A stretch of DNA of 64,000 bases from Diphasiastrum complanatum (Eukaryota > Streptophyta > Lycopodiopsida > Lycopodiales > Lycopodiaceae): assembly GCA_029204225.1 (NCBI GenBank), contig CM055095.1:37534597-37598596 (forward strand), read 5' to 3'. Positions 34,896-46,730 of this stretch are shown here, in pieces (position 1 is the stretch's first letter; each line of letters starts with the position of its first letter). The notes below the pieces were generated by a model. That model saw only the letters and a program-made list of their open reading frames with translations, ran no database searches and had not been told where the DNA came from. Position numbers and translations under genes: made by a program.

Positions 34896-35559
34896 AAAAA
34901 AACCTCGAATTTCTATTTTTCCAAAGCTTTAGTATTTTTCTGTCTCTCCTTATAGTTTGTTTTTTTGGGCTAGGCCTATACATCAGATGAGGATGACACC
35001 GATGAATCGGGCATCCACAAGCCAAGTCCAAGACGAGTTATTGGGCATGGATGAACTATCGGACATCAGCCACTTGGGCATGAAGTTTTTCAGACTATCA
35101 CGATCCAGCGTCGACATGCAACGTTAACAAAGATATAGTTAACGATTGTTTAGCTAAACTTTTAGCTAATCAAATCTTGTAATCTAATCTAGTATGGTAT
35201 ATGTATTGGATAGACATGCATAGAGAACATACACAACCCTGAACGTAACACTCATTGAGGTGTGTATCAAGGAAACAAGATAGTTCTAGCAGTAGCTAGT
35301 TCATTCGCGAGAGAGAATATCTCTCTTGAGCCGACGCGCTGATCTGGAAAACAAACAACATTCAAAAAAAATTATTGATGTATACTCGATTTTGATTATA
35401 CAGACGAGTTACAATTTTTTTCTCAATGTGTAATCTCTGAATGTTGTGATGCTTGTTCAATTTATCAAAAAATATATTTCCGTTGTCATTAGACATTATC
35501 TACTGTTCATAAATTCATTGTTAGATTAGTAGTAGCTATATGCTGTTCAGAGGATGACT
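34896..35559 (+). repeat. LTR (3' LTR of the preceding copia remnant)
   Basis: It follows the polypurine tract. It matches, inverted, sequence from 37029 to at least 37620. Paired blocks include GAAGTTTTTCAGACTATCACGA against the reverse complement of TCGTGATAGTTTGAAAAACTTC. Its left edge is approximate. Confidence 0.6.
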
Positions 35560-35566
35560 AATCGCG

Positions 35567-35867
35567 GTTTGAGATAGTAGCCTTGTCTATCAACAATCAG
35601 ATATGCAACATCAAGCATTCACCATAAGCAATCACCAAGTAGGGAGGTGGAAGAAGAACACACAATATCACTCTATCACAATGGATCATACTAAATGTAA
35701 AATGTACAAATAAACCCTGAACTCTGATAGAGAGAGAAAAAAACTTAGCAGTAGACTACTAGACTAGCCTACGACTAGTTATAGCTAGTAATAGTTGTCA
35801 ATAATAAAGTACATCATGAACAGTAACTAAGTAGTGTAACAATGAAGTTTATCATTGATTTCTAACA
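35567..35867 (-). repeat. LTR start of a minus-strand copia element
   Basis: On the minus strand the purine tract CATTGAGGGAGAG (35868-35880) is followed by TGTTAGAAATCAATG at 35867. The inner end was not resolved; 35567 is where the inverted LTR of the neighbour stops matching. Confidence 0.6.
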
Positions 35868-35880
35868 CTCTCCCTCAATG

Positions 35881-37027
35881 ATGAAATAACATTCTTCTAT
35901 GCCTAAGAGACTACAAAGGTTCTCAAATTTACAGTTACCTAAAGACTTAGTAAAAATATCAGCCACTTGATCTTCAGATTTACAAAAAATAGATCAATGG
36001 TGCCATCAATTATTTTCTCTCAAACAAAGTGATGATGTATCTCGATGTGTTTTGTTCGAGCATGTAGAATTGGATTTCTAGCAAGATGGATACAACTTTT
36101 GTTGTCACAATATACAATTATAGCATCCACCTGTGATTGACCCAAATCCATAAGTAGTCTTCGTAGCCATATTACCTCTTGTGTAGCATTGCTAAGTGCA
36201 CAATACTCAGCTTCCGTCGAAGATAAGGCTATTATAGGTTGCTTCTTGCTGCTCCAAGAAATAACAACTATACAATAGCTAGATGTGTGACCACTGGTAG
36301 ATCGTCTATCATATTTCCTGCCCATATCTGCATCTATATAACCTACCAACATTAGGGCTTTAGACTGATCATACTTCAAGCCAAAATTTAACGTGCCTCG
36401 AACATATCTCAAAATACGTTTAGTAGCTTTCCAGTGAGTCTGACTAGGTTCTTGCATAAATTGACTTACCACACCAACAACATAAGCAATGTCAGGACGT
36501 GTGTATGTCAAATAGATTAAACTGCCCACTAACTGCCTGTATAAGTATGCATCAACTTTCTTGGCTTCATCAAATGCAGAAAGTTTGGTATTGGCCTCCA
36601 TTGGAGTACTTAGTGTCTTGCAATCCTGCATATTGAAGTTATACAATAGATCTCGTGTATATTTGCTTTGCGTAAGAATAACATTGTCTTCCTTTTGCCA
36701 AACTTCAATACCAAGACAATAATGCATCAACCCTAAATCGCTCATGTCAAAGGTATTGGAAAGATATTATTTGATTTCATCAATTAAGCCCATATTACTT
36801 CCTATAATAATCAAATCATCGACATAGAGGACAATGAATACTATATCTGAGTTTTGCCTAAGAATGTAAAGATTAGGATTAGCATCACTCTTTACCATTC
36901 CCCTTTGCTGGAAGTGTTCATCAATGCAAGAGTACCATGCTCGTGGTGCTTGCTTCAATCCATATATGGCTTTGTTGAGTTTACAAACCAAATGATCTCT
37001 TCTTGGCTCAACAAATCCTTGAGGTAT
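35881..37027 (-). pseudogene. Ty1/copia RT and RNase H remnant (minus)
   Basis: Minus-strand RT with VCKLNKAIYGLKQAPRAWY, catalytic YVDDLIIIGSN, LMHYCLGIEVWQ, YRQLVGSLIYLTYTRPDIAY, then RNase H (GYIDADMGRKY, SSTEAEYCAL, YCDNKSC) and ARTKHIEIHHHF, followed by a partly decayed IFCKSE/ADIFTKS tail and the LTR. A 241-residue frame is intact, and only a few stops are present. It is broken at ~37027 by an inverted LTR, so integrase and gag are missing. Confidence 0.88.
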
Positions 37028-37028
37028 C

Positions 37029-37620
37029 AGTCATAGTCCGAACATGCAAATAGATGTTACTAATCTGACAGTGAGTTTATGAACAGCAGATAATGTCTAG
37101 TGACAACAAAAATATATCTACTGATAAGATTTAACAAGCATCACAACATTCAAAGATTGATCATTGGGCAGAAAAGGTGTAACTCGTTTATAGTATCAAA
37201 ATCGAGTGTACATCAGAAATTCTTTCTTGAGCGCTGTCTATTTCCCAGATTAGCGCATCGATGTGAGAGAGGTATTCTCTTCTCATGAGGGGAACTAGCT
37301 ACTGCTAGAATTGTCTTACATCCTTGATACGCACCTCACTGAGTGTTGCGTTCAGGATTCTCTACATCATATCTCTCTGTCTTTGATCCAATATATATAT
37401 CATGCTAGATTAGATTACAAGATTGATTAGCTAAGTTTTATCTAAGCATCCGTCTAAACACGTTTCTATTAAGGTTGCATGTGGCGGCAGTGGCTCGTGA
37501 TAGTTTGAAAAACTTCACACCTGGGTAGCTAAGGTTCGATAGTTTGTCCTCATACTTGGCTTACATATGGATACTCTGAAGTGTCGGCTTAACTTGAAGT
37601 GTCGGTCTTCTGAGTATGTG
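37029..37620 (-). repeat. LTR, inverted partner of 34896-35559
   Basis: A minus-orientation copy of the neighbouring LTR. It begins with AGTCATAGTCC against the partner's ...AGGATGACT. Homology is clear to about 37560 and weaker beyond. Confidence 0.6.
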
Positions 37621-37681
37621 GCGAAAAAGCTGAAAAAGTCGAAGGTTGGTTGAAACTAAATCCTGGGTCATTTTAGACCTA

Positions 37682-37718
37682 TTGTCGCATTTTTATCAAA
37701 ATGCGAAAAATGCGACAA
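37682..37718. repeat. Short perfect inverted repeat (13-bp arms)
   Basis: TTGTCGCATTTTT (37682-37694) and AAAAATGCGACAA (37706-37718) are perfect complements around an 11-base loop that repeats part of the arm (AAAATGCG). Confidence 0.85.
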
Positions 37719-37959
37719 ACAGTTCAAATATGCAGACTGTGCGAAAACTAGTTAAAATATGCAGCAGTCTAAAAGACAAGGAAAAATACTAAGGCTTTAA
37801 AGTAGAAACTCAATGTTTCTTCAGATTTATGTGGTTAAGAAATTTCGACATTATTTGATGGCCACACATTTTTTATACGGACAATCAACCCTTGTTTTAT
37901 CTTGTTAATAGAACTTGCAACACATGGAGAATCACTCGTTGATTACTTTTGTTGTTGAA

Positions 37960-39343
37960 GTTTGATTTTCGGATAATGGTTCGCAAGGGAAAGTAGCATT
38001 ATAAGGTAGATCATGTGTCGCGAATCAAGGGGAAGGAGACTGCAGCCCTACCTGGTGATGAGCTACAAAACGTTGTCTTGTTTTACATTTACACTGTACC
38101 TGAATGGGCTGCCAACATTGTTGAGTATCTTATGCGGGGCCAACCAGACAAATCCTTACCCAAGACGGAACAACGAAAGTTGATTCTAAAAGCTAGACCT
38201 TATCAATTGATTGTCAGCCAATTATAACAAAGGGGATCAGATGGAATCCTTCGAAGATGTATTTTTCCACACAAGGCCACCCAAATTATTTCAATTTCGC
38301 ATGAAGACATGGGTGGTGGTCATTTCGCATCCGACATTACATTTCGCAAGATCTTGCAATCAGGATACATAAGGATACGAATAAATACTTGAAGAAGTGC
38401 GATGTGTGCCAGAGAGCTAGGAGACCAACAAGGTTGAACTATGATCTTTTACATCCAATTCTAGCTCAAGCACCATTCGAAATATGGGGATTGGACTATC
38501 GGTCCAATTCATCCTGTTGCAAAAGCCCGATATATTATCATGGCTACGGATTATCTCACCAAGTGAGTAGAAGCCAAGGTAGTGCGAACAGTTGACGCTT
38601 GAGCAACCGCCAAGTTCCTGTACGAAAATATCATTGTGTGCTTTGGATGCCTGGTGGAGATAGTTAGCGATCGCGGAAGCCATTTCGTCAATGAGACCAT
38701 CAAGGTCTTGTTAGAGGAATCCTTCATGATCCATCAATTCAACACACCTTATTATCCTCATGGTAATGGGTAGGTAGAATCATCCAATAAGATCTTGTGT
38801 AGCGTGATCACAAAAATGGTTGAAGCTACCATATCTGATTGGGAGCACAAGTTACATGTTGCATTGTGGGCATTCAGAACAACATACAATGAAAGCACTG
38901 ATCAAACACACTTCCAATTGGTTTATGGTCATGATGTAGTAATGCCAGTGGAGTTTTTGGTGCCCTCATTAAGGGTTGTCATAACACAATGCCTGGATGA
39001 ATCCAAATCTCTGCAACTACGCCATGAAGCCTTACACAAACTCTATGAGACACAAATATTGGTAGTACATGCACTAGGAGCCAAGAAATCATGATGCAAA
39101 GCATGGCATGATCATAGGTTACATTAGAAAGATCTTTGATCTGGAGACCTAGTCCTCATGTACAAAACTAAGGTGATCAAAGGGAGATTGAAGCTCACAG
39201 GCAAAGGCCCGTACTGCGTAAAGGAAATCTTGAGCCATGTAGTCGTGAATCTTGAACGACTAGATGGGACACCATTCGATACACCCATAAATGGTTCCCG
39301 ACTCCACTCTGGCCACCACAGTAAGATAGATCTAGCTAGGTGA
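37960..39343 (+). pseudogene. Ty3/gypsy RNase H end and integrase remnant
   Basis: It begins with the end of RT/RNase H (DHVSRIKGKE, the family's ADHLSR motif), then integrase. The H2C2 zinc finger is broken over frames (SHEDMGGGHF ... CDVCQRARRPTR). The core shows GLDY-like first-acid sequence, then SDRGSHF, YYPHGNG and E in VESSNKILC for the second and third acids. The C-terminal part has LWAFRTTYNESTDQTHFQLVYG, and the domain at 39158-39343 has GPYCVKEILSHVVVNLERLDG. Stops occur in most segments. The motif pattern fits the Athila/Tat branch. Confidence 0.85.
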
Positions 39344-39780
39344 TGACCATTTACGCATACATGAATCAGATAAGGCCCTATCGGAAGTCATCACAGCCAA
39401 ATCCATTCAAAATAAGTCAAATCTAAGTAGATCTAGTCAGATCAAGCCCAATCCCTCAAGATTCAGCAGATCAGACAAGATCTAACAAGATTCAAATGGG
39501 ATCCAAATCCAGACAAGATCCAAAGGATAGCAAATCATCAGATAAACAACAATCAGCCTCCAACCTTGCAAATCAGAGATGACGATCTTGAGAAAAAATA
39601 GCAAATTAGAACTAAAAATCACTTAAACTAATAGTTCAGCTACCAATTGTCCATCATAACTCTCAAGGAACTCTCCATAGTCAAATATGACCTGGATGCA
39701 ATGGTATACTAGTATGCAAGAGCAATGGATCAGAGAATCTCAAGATCTCACCAAAAAACACCAAAAAAGAGTACTTTTAG
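39344..39780. other. Short tract between integrase remnant and paired repeat
   Basis: It contains repeated AGATC/ATCAGA-rich words (about 39416-39540) and no frame of note. Confidence 0.4.
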
Positions 39781-40044
39781 TTAGAAATCAGTTTTGATCT
39801 TATTCATTAGTATAAGCTCTAAATGTGATGATGTAATTACTGTACAATTTATTTGGTTTACTGTATATGGTTGTGATCGGGACGTGACCCGTTAGGATAT
39901 ATTGATCGGGCACTGATCTCGTAGACGGCTACTTGGGTTAGCCGGGTAGCCACACATAGGAAGAATTAGCCTGTACAGAGTTATTTACAGTACTTGTTAT
40001 ACTTGGGGGCATGTCCCAAGTTTGTCGGTCGAATTTGGCCATAT
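39781..40044 (+). repeat. 264-bp direct repeat (5' LTR or LTR part)
   Basis: It matches 44567-44830 over exactly 264 bp without net indels and with about ten differences. It starts TTAGAAATCAG and contains GGGACGTGACCCGTTAGGAT. Confidence 0.9.
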
Positions 40045-43000
40045 CAGGAGAGAGGACTCCATACGGGGTATCGGCAGTCCGAATGGCAAGAGACAACAAA
40101 GTTCCTTCGATCGGAGCTTCAGGGAAGATTAAAACGATCGTCGTAGGTGGATTCCAGGGCGAATTCACAGAGAAATTGCTCAAAATGGTGTATTGCTTCG
40201 GAAAACGGCTGTGACGAAAAATTGGCCAGAACTTCTTCGGTAATCCGTCAATTACTACGTGAAGCAAATCTAGAGGTGGAGCAAGGTAGTGGCAACTCAG
40301 GGCTGAGAGGATTTTGAAATCCACTTACAATGTGGAGAGAAAGAAGCAGTTTGAGGAACTAGTTATGATGGCCTAGTTTTTGCAAAAATCGAAAAAACTA
40401 TGGATCTTTCTCTACGGTTGACAGAATTGGGCACTGTAAAGTGCTACCCAGATTAATTTCAAAAAGGCCATGCTAGTGTTAGAAGCTTGGAGCTAGACAA
40501 GAAGCATTGGAATAGCAATTGTCTATCTTCTCAGCTATGGAGGAAGAAGCCTACTAGGGTTTTTGAGTGAAAAAGTTTGGATCTTTCTCTACTGGAGATG
40601 TTTTTTGGTACTGTAAAGTGATGCAATAGGGTGCCCTGGCACAAGCATCATGGATGATAATGGCCGTGGAGGGCTATGAAGAGAATAAGGTGCCATAGCA
40701 AATAGAGAAGGGCGGCCATCTTTAAATCCCATAGGAAAAATCCTTGCAAACAAGGTGAAGAAGATGAAGGAGGAGGTCGCGGGACCTCGCGCGCGCCCAA
40801 CCGGAATGGGCCTGTAGCGGCCGAAGGTGCATAGTGGTCGATGGAGATGGGTTCGTAGCATAAATTCGTAGAGGACCGTCAGATCATGCTTTGAGAAGAT
40901 TGATGGTCAAGATGGTGTTGATAGAACTAATCAAGGGCCATCGGATGGAGGAACACCCTTGGATGGGTTTGAAGAGAGCCTTGAAAGGGCTGAAGGCCAG
41001 TCCTTGAGAATTCTTCATTAAAAAATTTCACATTGAAATGTGAATCTGGACCCGACATGCCAGAAGGACATTTCTTCATTAAAAAACTTCATTACGAAGT
41101 TACAGTTCATTTTGCAAGGGCAATATTTGGAGAGGGATAACTATAGCTAGAGGGCACCTTTTTTGGCCATGCTTGAGCCAAAATGAACCCTGAAACTAGC
41201 TGCTCCGAGCCAGCAGACAGAGCAAACACAGAGTAGGGAGAAAGGTGTTTTGGGGTGTTTCCATTACCATTCTATCAAGCATAGTGCGAGTGACCTAGTG
41301 ATGGGCTACATTCGCTATTTGGGTATCGTAGGGCCAAATTCAGGGCAATTTTTGGCTGGTGAAACCTGCTGGTATGGGGGCAAATGGTAGCGGAATCATG
41401 TGGAAAAAGCTAGTTTTGGTGACAGAAGTGCAATTTGGCAGCGTGACTACTCATCATTGGTGACAATTTTGAGAGGACAAGCAATCACAGGTGAGAGGTA
41501 GGCATGGTATGCCGGTTACAGGTGAAAAGTTCTTGTGATCAGGTTCAACTCTTGGGGTTAGAACCGACCAACGTCAAGTGGCATTTTGGGGGAACGCTCT
41601 CACAGGTATGATCGGTAGTGGCATTGTCGAGTCAGGTGATACCTGCATTGACACACGCATCTGTAGCTTGGAAATTTTTCATTCGGAGGGAAACATGGGC
41701 TAGCTTGTAGGTACACACATATTGGTGGTCACAGATGATGGAAGTGCGAAGTGGTGCCAGTTGGAAGCCATTGGGCAAGATAGCGGACTTGCATTGGATG
41801 AGCTGTGTGTGGGACACATAGAGGTTGAAGAACGGGTCGATAATCACACTTTGGATGCTCTTGGTGAGTGGTGAGTGTGATGATTTTGCGGTTTTGCAGT
41901 CGGTAAGTCAATTTTGATCAAGCCATTGTAGCTGTGGAGCAGTGTATCAGGTTTGTCATCAAGATACACTTCAACTGCCAATCTGGACAAGTCAAGTCAA
42001 CTTGCCATATCTGAATTGCAGCACGGATGCACATTCCAGTGATGGCAAGGTGCAGATCATTTGGTTTGGGCCATGGAAGATCTCACAGGTTCACTTGGAG
42101 GGATATTGGCATGCACAGTCATGTGAGGGACTTGATGGTGGCTTTGGAGTTCACATCTCAGTGTATTCTCAAGGAGTGGTTTGGAACCATTCAAAGGAGC
42201 AGCTAGGAGCTATCTTGGAGGAATACAGGTGGGCACTACAGGGTAGATGATCAGATCTTTGTGATCGGGGATGGCATTGAGACACCTGGTAGGGATATCA
42301 CTGCAGGATGACATGGGATGATCATCAGGGGGCAGGTATTCCATATTGGACTTGAGTCATTGGCATGACATGACTTACAGGTGGGATTCATGATGGAGTC
42401 AGAACACTGCAAATGGAAATGGACAAAGCATGAAGCTTTGGGAGCCAGCTCTAGGTTGGAGAGATGATGGAGATCGCACGGGGTGTGATCGGAGGGCAAA
42501 CACTATGGTGAGTGTTTTGCTAGCAATCTATACAGAGGATACTGATGGCGAGGCCTTCACAATGTGCTCATTTGGGAGTACAGGTTGGCATTACAGCAGG
42601 GGGCCAGTTTTGGACATTGGCATCGATGGGGAGACATCTACCATCACGGGTGTGGATAAGCTATCTATAGCTTTCATGCATTTGGCTGTATTTGCAGGAG
42701 TCTAGACTTGGCACAAGTGTTGGAGTTTCCATGGTGCAGATTCTCAGGTTGTGAGATCAGGGATAAGCCTAGAGGAAGTCACTCAAAGCCATATACCTCA
42801 GTATGATCAGGGAGACAATGGTCGCGGGATCTCGTGAGCAGCAACTCAGAGACAGGCTTGCATTGGCATGGTGTTGGGTGGCACATAGCCAGGGAGAGCG
42901 AGCAGATGCTAGGAGCCAGGTGGAGCAGGTGATGCTTTGGAGTTCGGCTTGTCTAGCAGGATGGTGACCAGGATCTGAGACATCAGATGAGCATAGTATG

Positions 43001-44566
43001 TGGATGATGAGTCCATCAGGTATGATATGTCATTTGATGTATGGACAATGTTCTTCAGCTGGTGCATTATGTGGTGACCTAGGGACGGGTCATGCCTACT
43101 TGGAGGTAGGTGGCATGGAGTGTACCAGTGGTGGTACATATCCTGAGGGCATGGAGAGCACTACAGGGTGATGTGGATCCAACATGCCCATGGTTGTGAG
43201 CCATCAAGGATGGAGATGGTTGCTCAGGGAGTGACAGTTGATACTTTGGCGAGTGATCAGGTGAGCTGCATGGTTATATGCACAGTGATCTCCAGGTTGG
43301 CATCACATGTTGTTTCTATCTATCATTATTTGGTAAGCAAGATGCAGTTTTTGGTTAGATCCAGTTGGAGTCTAGTTGCACTATAGGTGGACAAATTCTT
43401 GGGGAGCTATCAACGGGTAATAGATACTTGGTGATCAAATGGTACAAGGTACAGGGTTCTGGAGCTATCATACCTGATATGCTATGGATCGTGGGTGAGT
43501 TGTTCATCATGATAGTGGATCTAGTTTGCATTTGCTTTGGCTTGGACGCTATGATGGATGTGTTGGTGAGATAGGTTCCTTGGTGGGAGGCCTATGTACT
43601 GGTCAAATCAGAGTTGGCAACGTCAAGCATGGGAAGTTGAGCCTACATGAGATGTAGGAGAGGCAGACTATCATCAGTATCTCTGGGAGATAGGAGAGCT
43701 ACTCAGATATAGCCTATGGTGAGGTTTGTGTACATTCATTCGTTGAGTCCTTGGTAGACTCTTGTGCTTGGAGCATGGGGAATGAATGGGGATCAGCTTT
43801 CAGGACCTATTGGATAGATGTATATGCTTGGACGTGAGAGCATCTTGGTATAGGTGCAGGCCATGGTTGAGGACCTGATTTGGTGAACAGTGGTGTAGCA
43901 GTGGATCTACAGGTGGCACAAGTGTTGGTACGACAGAATACCACTTATGGGCAGGCCTTGGTCATGCATTTGACGCTTTATCATTCGTGTTGGTTTGCAT
44001 GAGTGTGTGTGGGCTTGCATGTTGCCTTGTCACGGGAGTCTAGATATGAGTCGGAGTTGTATGTGGTTGTGCATTTGCTACGTCAGGAACAAAGTAGTCA
44101 TTTTATGCTCATTGACTTGTCATTGTCTACTAGTTGTCTATCTGGTGAGGGTGCAATCTTATGGTGGCAGTAAGATTTCCTCAGGTTGAGTCTCAGTCGC
44201 TCATTTATGTCAGCTTTACAGGTTTGTGCTTGTAAGTGTCTGATAGGATGTCAGCCTAGCTAGATGGAGGATGTAAGTCTCATGGTGGCAGCGGGATTGC
44301 CTCAGTTTGAGCCATGTCGCTCATGTGGTCCACTTGTGTTCAACTCGGATTGGGGACGAGTCAGTTGGTCGAGAGTATGGTAGACTCTCTATATGAGCAT
44401 TGTATTTACATGATACTTTGTGAGTCAAACCTGGTGGTTTGTTGGTGTGCTTGAGTGTGAGTCAAGTACAGAGTAGCAGGACATGCATAACATCTTTTGG
44501 ACACTCCAGACATTGCTACAATATATTATTTTTCACTCTTATCACATTTGAGCTTAGGGGAGAGAG

Positions 44567-44830
44567 TTAGAAATCAGTTTTGATCTGATTCATTAGTATA
44601 AGGTCTAAATGTAATGATGTAGTTAGTGTACAGTTTATTTGGTTTACTGTATATGGTTGTGATCGGGACGTGACCCGTTAGGATATATCGATTGGGCACT
44701 GATCCCGTAGACGGCTACTTGGGTTAGCCGGGTAGCCACACATAGGAAGAATTAGCCTGTACAGAGTTATTTACAGTACTTGCTATACTTGGGGGCATGT
44801 CCCAAGTTTGTCGGTCGAATTTGGCCATAT
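44567..44830 (+). repeat. 264-bp direct repeat (3' LTR, possibly longer)
   Basis: It is the partner of 39781-40044 and follows a polypurine tract. Sequence to ~45022 resembles an LTR 3' part (TATGTACAATGTTTCTTTG...) ending CCTAACA, which would pair with a TGTTAG-type start. Confidence 0.85.
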
Positions 44831-45022
44831 TGGGCCCGACCTTAGTTTGACAGGTGGTAGGCCAATTTTAGGACACCTGCCTTTTCATGCAGTTTATGAA
44901 TACTCTATATGTACAATGTTTCTTTGTAATCTAATAACTTTTGTTGTGCCATCTTTGAGAGCTTGTGAGGAGTGGCTATGGCGATTGTGTGATGTGATAT
45001 GCATACTGCACTAGATCCTAAC

Positions 45023-45812
45023 AGAATTTCAACTTTTTTTTCATGATTTTTTGAAATCCCTTGGGAACTAACTCTTGAGGCTCTGTCAGTCACTACATCT
45101 AACTCAGATACATCTATAAAAATCTTTGCGAGAGTTACTGATGAAAAAATCATCAAATTTGAGTGTCTATGAGGGTTCAGAGAAGCAGAAACTAAGGAAC
45201 CTTCGCAGGGCATTAAGATCTGCAAACCAACCTTCACAGAGGGCATAAATGGAATCAAAGCAGTGAAATTAGCCTGCCTACATGGTCTGATCTTGAATAT
45301 CCAACATTTGGAGCAAGTTGTGCAAGAGTTCCTTTCCTGCGAGAGTTCAATTTTCGTAGAGCCAGTGAACCTTCACAAGGCAGTCAAATCACCTTTTGAA
45401 CCTTCACAGACTTCACTGAGGTCTTAGAAAATTGTGACGAAGGTCCCTGCAGAAATTTTGGTTGGATTGAGCTAGGAAAAGTGCACTTCTCCTAAAATGC
45501 ACTCTAATTTTCGCTATATAAGGGAGAAATTCGAGTCATTTGGCACTTCATTCAGCAAAGCTCTATCAAAAAATCCAACAAAATTTCAACGTTATCAAAA
45601 AGCAATGAAACTTTTCACCAATCTTCATCAGCTCTCACAGCCACTTGTTACACACTCAGTGCCACCATTTCCACCTTCGTTCTCACAATTTCCACCTTTT
45701 CACAGTTTTTTAAGCCTTTTACCCATTTTTGACGTCTTTTTCTCTTTCTTGAGTGCCTTTTCACCTTTTTTCCATCTCTGTCGCTATCACACTTTTTCAA
45801 CCATCTAACGTC
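45023..45812 (+). other. Copia-element leader with sparse GCGAGAGTT motifs
   Basis: TTGCGAGAGTTACTG, CTGCGAGAGTTCAAT and several AACCTTCRCA words recall the leader at 19.1-20.0 kb but at lower density. It leads into a gag start at 45813. Confidence 0.45.
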
Positions 45813-46730
45813 ATGGCTTCCTCTTCCTCTACTGATGATACTGGCACGAAGTAGGTTATCCAAAGCGAGATACCTACTGCCACCCAGATATGGGCCCTAC
45901 CATCTGATTTCTTGGTAACCCCTTGGCTTCAAGAAGTTGGCTATACTTGTCACAAACATATGATGTGACTCACTTAAACTATTCAATGTCAATTGCACGA
46001 TCTCACAAACTCTTACCAAAGGTATCACTATGTTGCTGTAAGAAGATAATTGAAGAAGTCAAGACACTTCATCTACCTCTTCGTCTCATGCTCTATATGT
46101 CAACAAGGGCTCGAAACGGCAGAAGCAAAAAAGCTCCAAGCAGTCTAGATCGAATCAGAAACAGACTCAAAATCAAGAACAATCATCAAATTCACATTTA
46201 GCGAAGAAGAAAATGTTTTGCAGGTATTGCAAATGCAATAACCATGAGATCCAGGATTGTCGAATTTCCAAAGCGAAGAATGCATCCAAGCAACCTGATC
46301 AACAAGCAAATACAATTACAGCATCTCCTAAAGTTGAAATGGACGAAAGCGCTTTTATGGTCAAAGACAAATATACAGATTCGAACGATTCATGGTTTCT
46401 AGATTCCGGAGCTACTCGACATATGACCAATCATCGTGAGATTTTCCAATCCTATATGCCTTACAGCACAAAGAAATATGTTCATCTTGTTGATGATAGC
46501 ACTCACACTATCAAAGGTGAAGGTATGTAAGATTAAGATTCCAACATAATCAATTCAAACTACTATCAAAGATCTTGTATGTTCCTAAACTCCCTACAAA
46601 TCTGTTATCAGTAAGTAGAATTATAGATTTAGGTCGTAAGTTGGAGTTTGAGTCTGAAGAATTACAGAAACGCATACATTTTGAGACAAACCTAAGCGTA
46701 ATAAAAGATAGTATTGATTCAGTATGAAAC
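45813..46730 (+). pseudogene. Ty1/copia gag-protease remnant
   Basis: A gag start MASSSSTDDTGTK is followed by decayed gag over several frames, a basic stretch, a CCHC knuckle CRYCKCNNHEIQDC (about 46216), and the protease start WFLDSGATRHMTN at about 46390. The frame stops at 46530, and a broken protease tail runs to ~46730. Integrase and RT are absent. Confidence 0.8.

Larger units (their letters stand above)
39781..44830 (+). mobile_element. Non-autonomous LTR retrotransposon candidate without coding capacity
   Basis: Direct 264-bp repeats at both ends bracket about 4.5 kb. A polypurine tract (AGGGGAGAGAG, 44556-44566) immediately precedes the right repeat, as in LTR elements. The interior has no frame above ~130 codons and no gag, protease, integrase or RT motif. 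It is rich in CAGGT, GGTGATCAG and TGGCACAAGTGTTGG words. The right LTR may extend to about 45022 (…GATCCTAACA), since R/U5-like sequence follows; in that case the left copy is truncated. No convincing primer site or target duplication was found. It is probably a LARD-type passenger mobilised in trans (inference). Confidence 0.65.

Noticed and set aside
40589-40861. Minus-strand frame with RPLCTFGRYRPIPVGRARG as a possible captured gene in the non-coding element
   Set aside because: Ninety codons, no homologous pattern recognised and no splice context; consistent with chance in GC-richer sequence.
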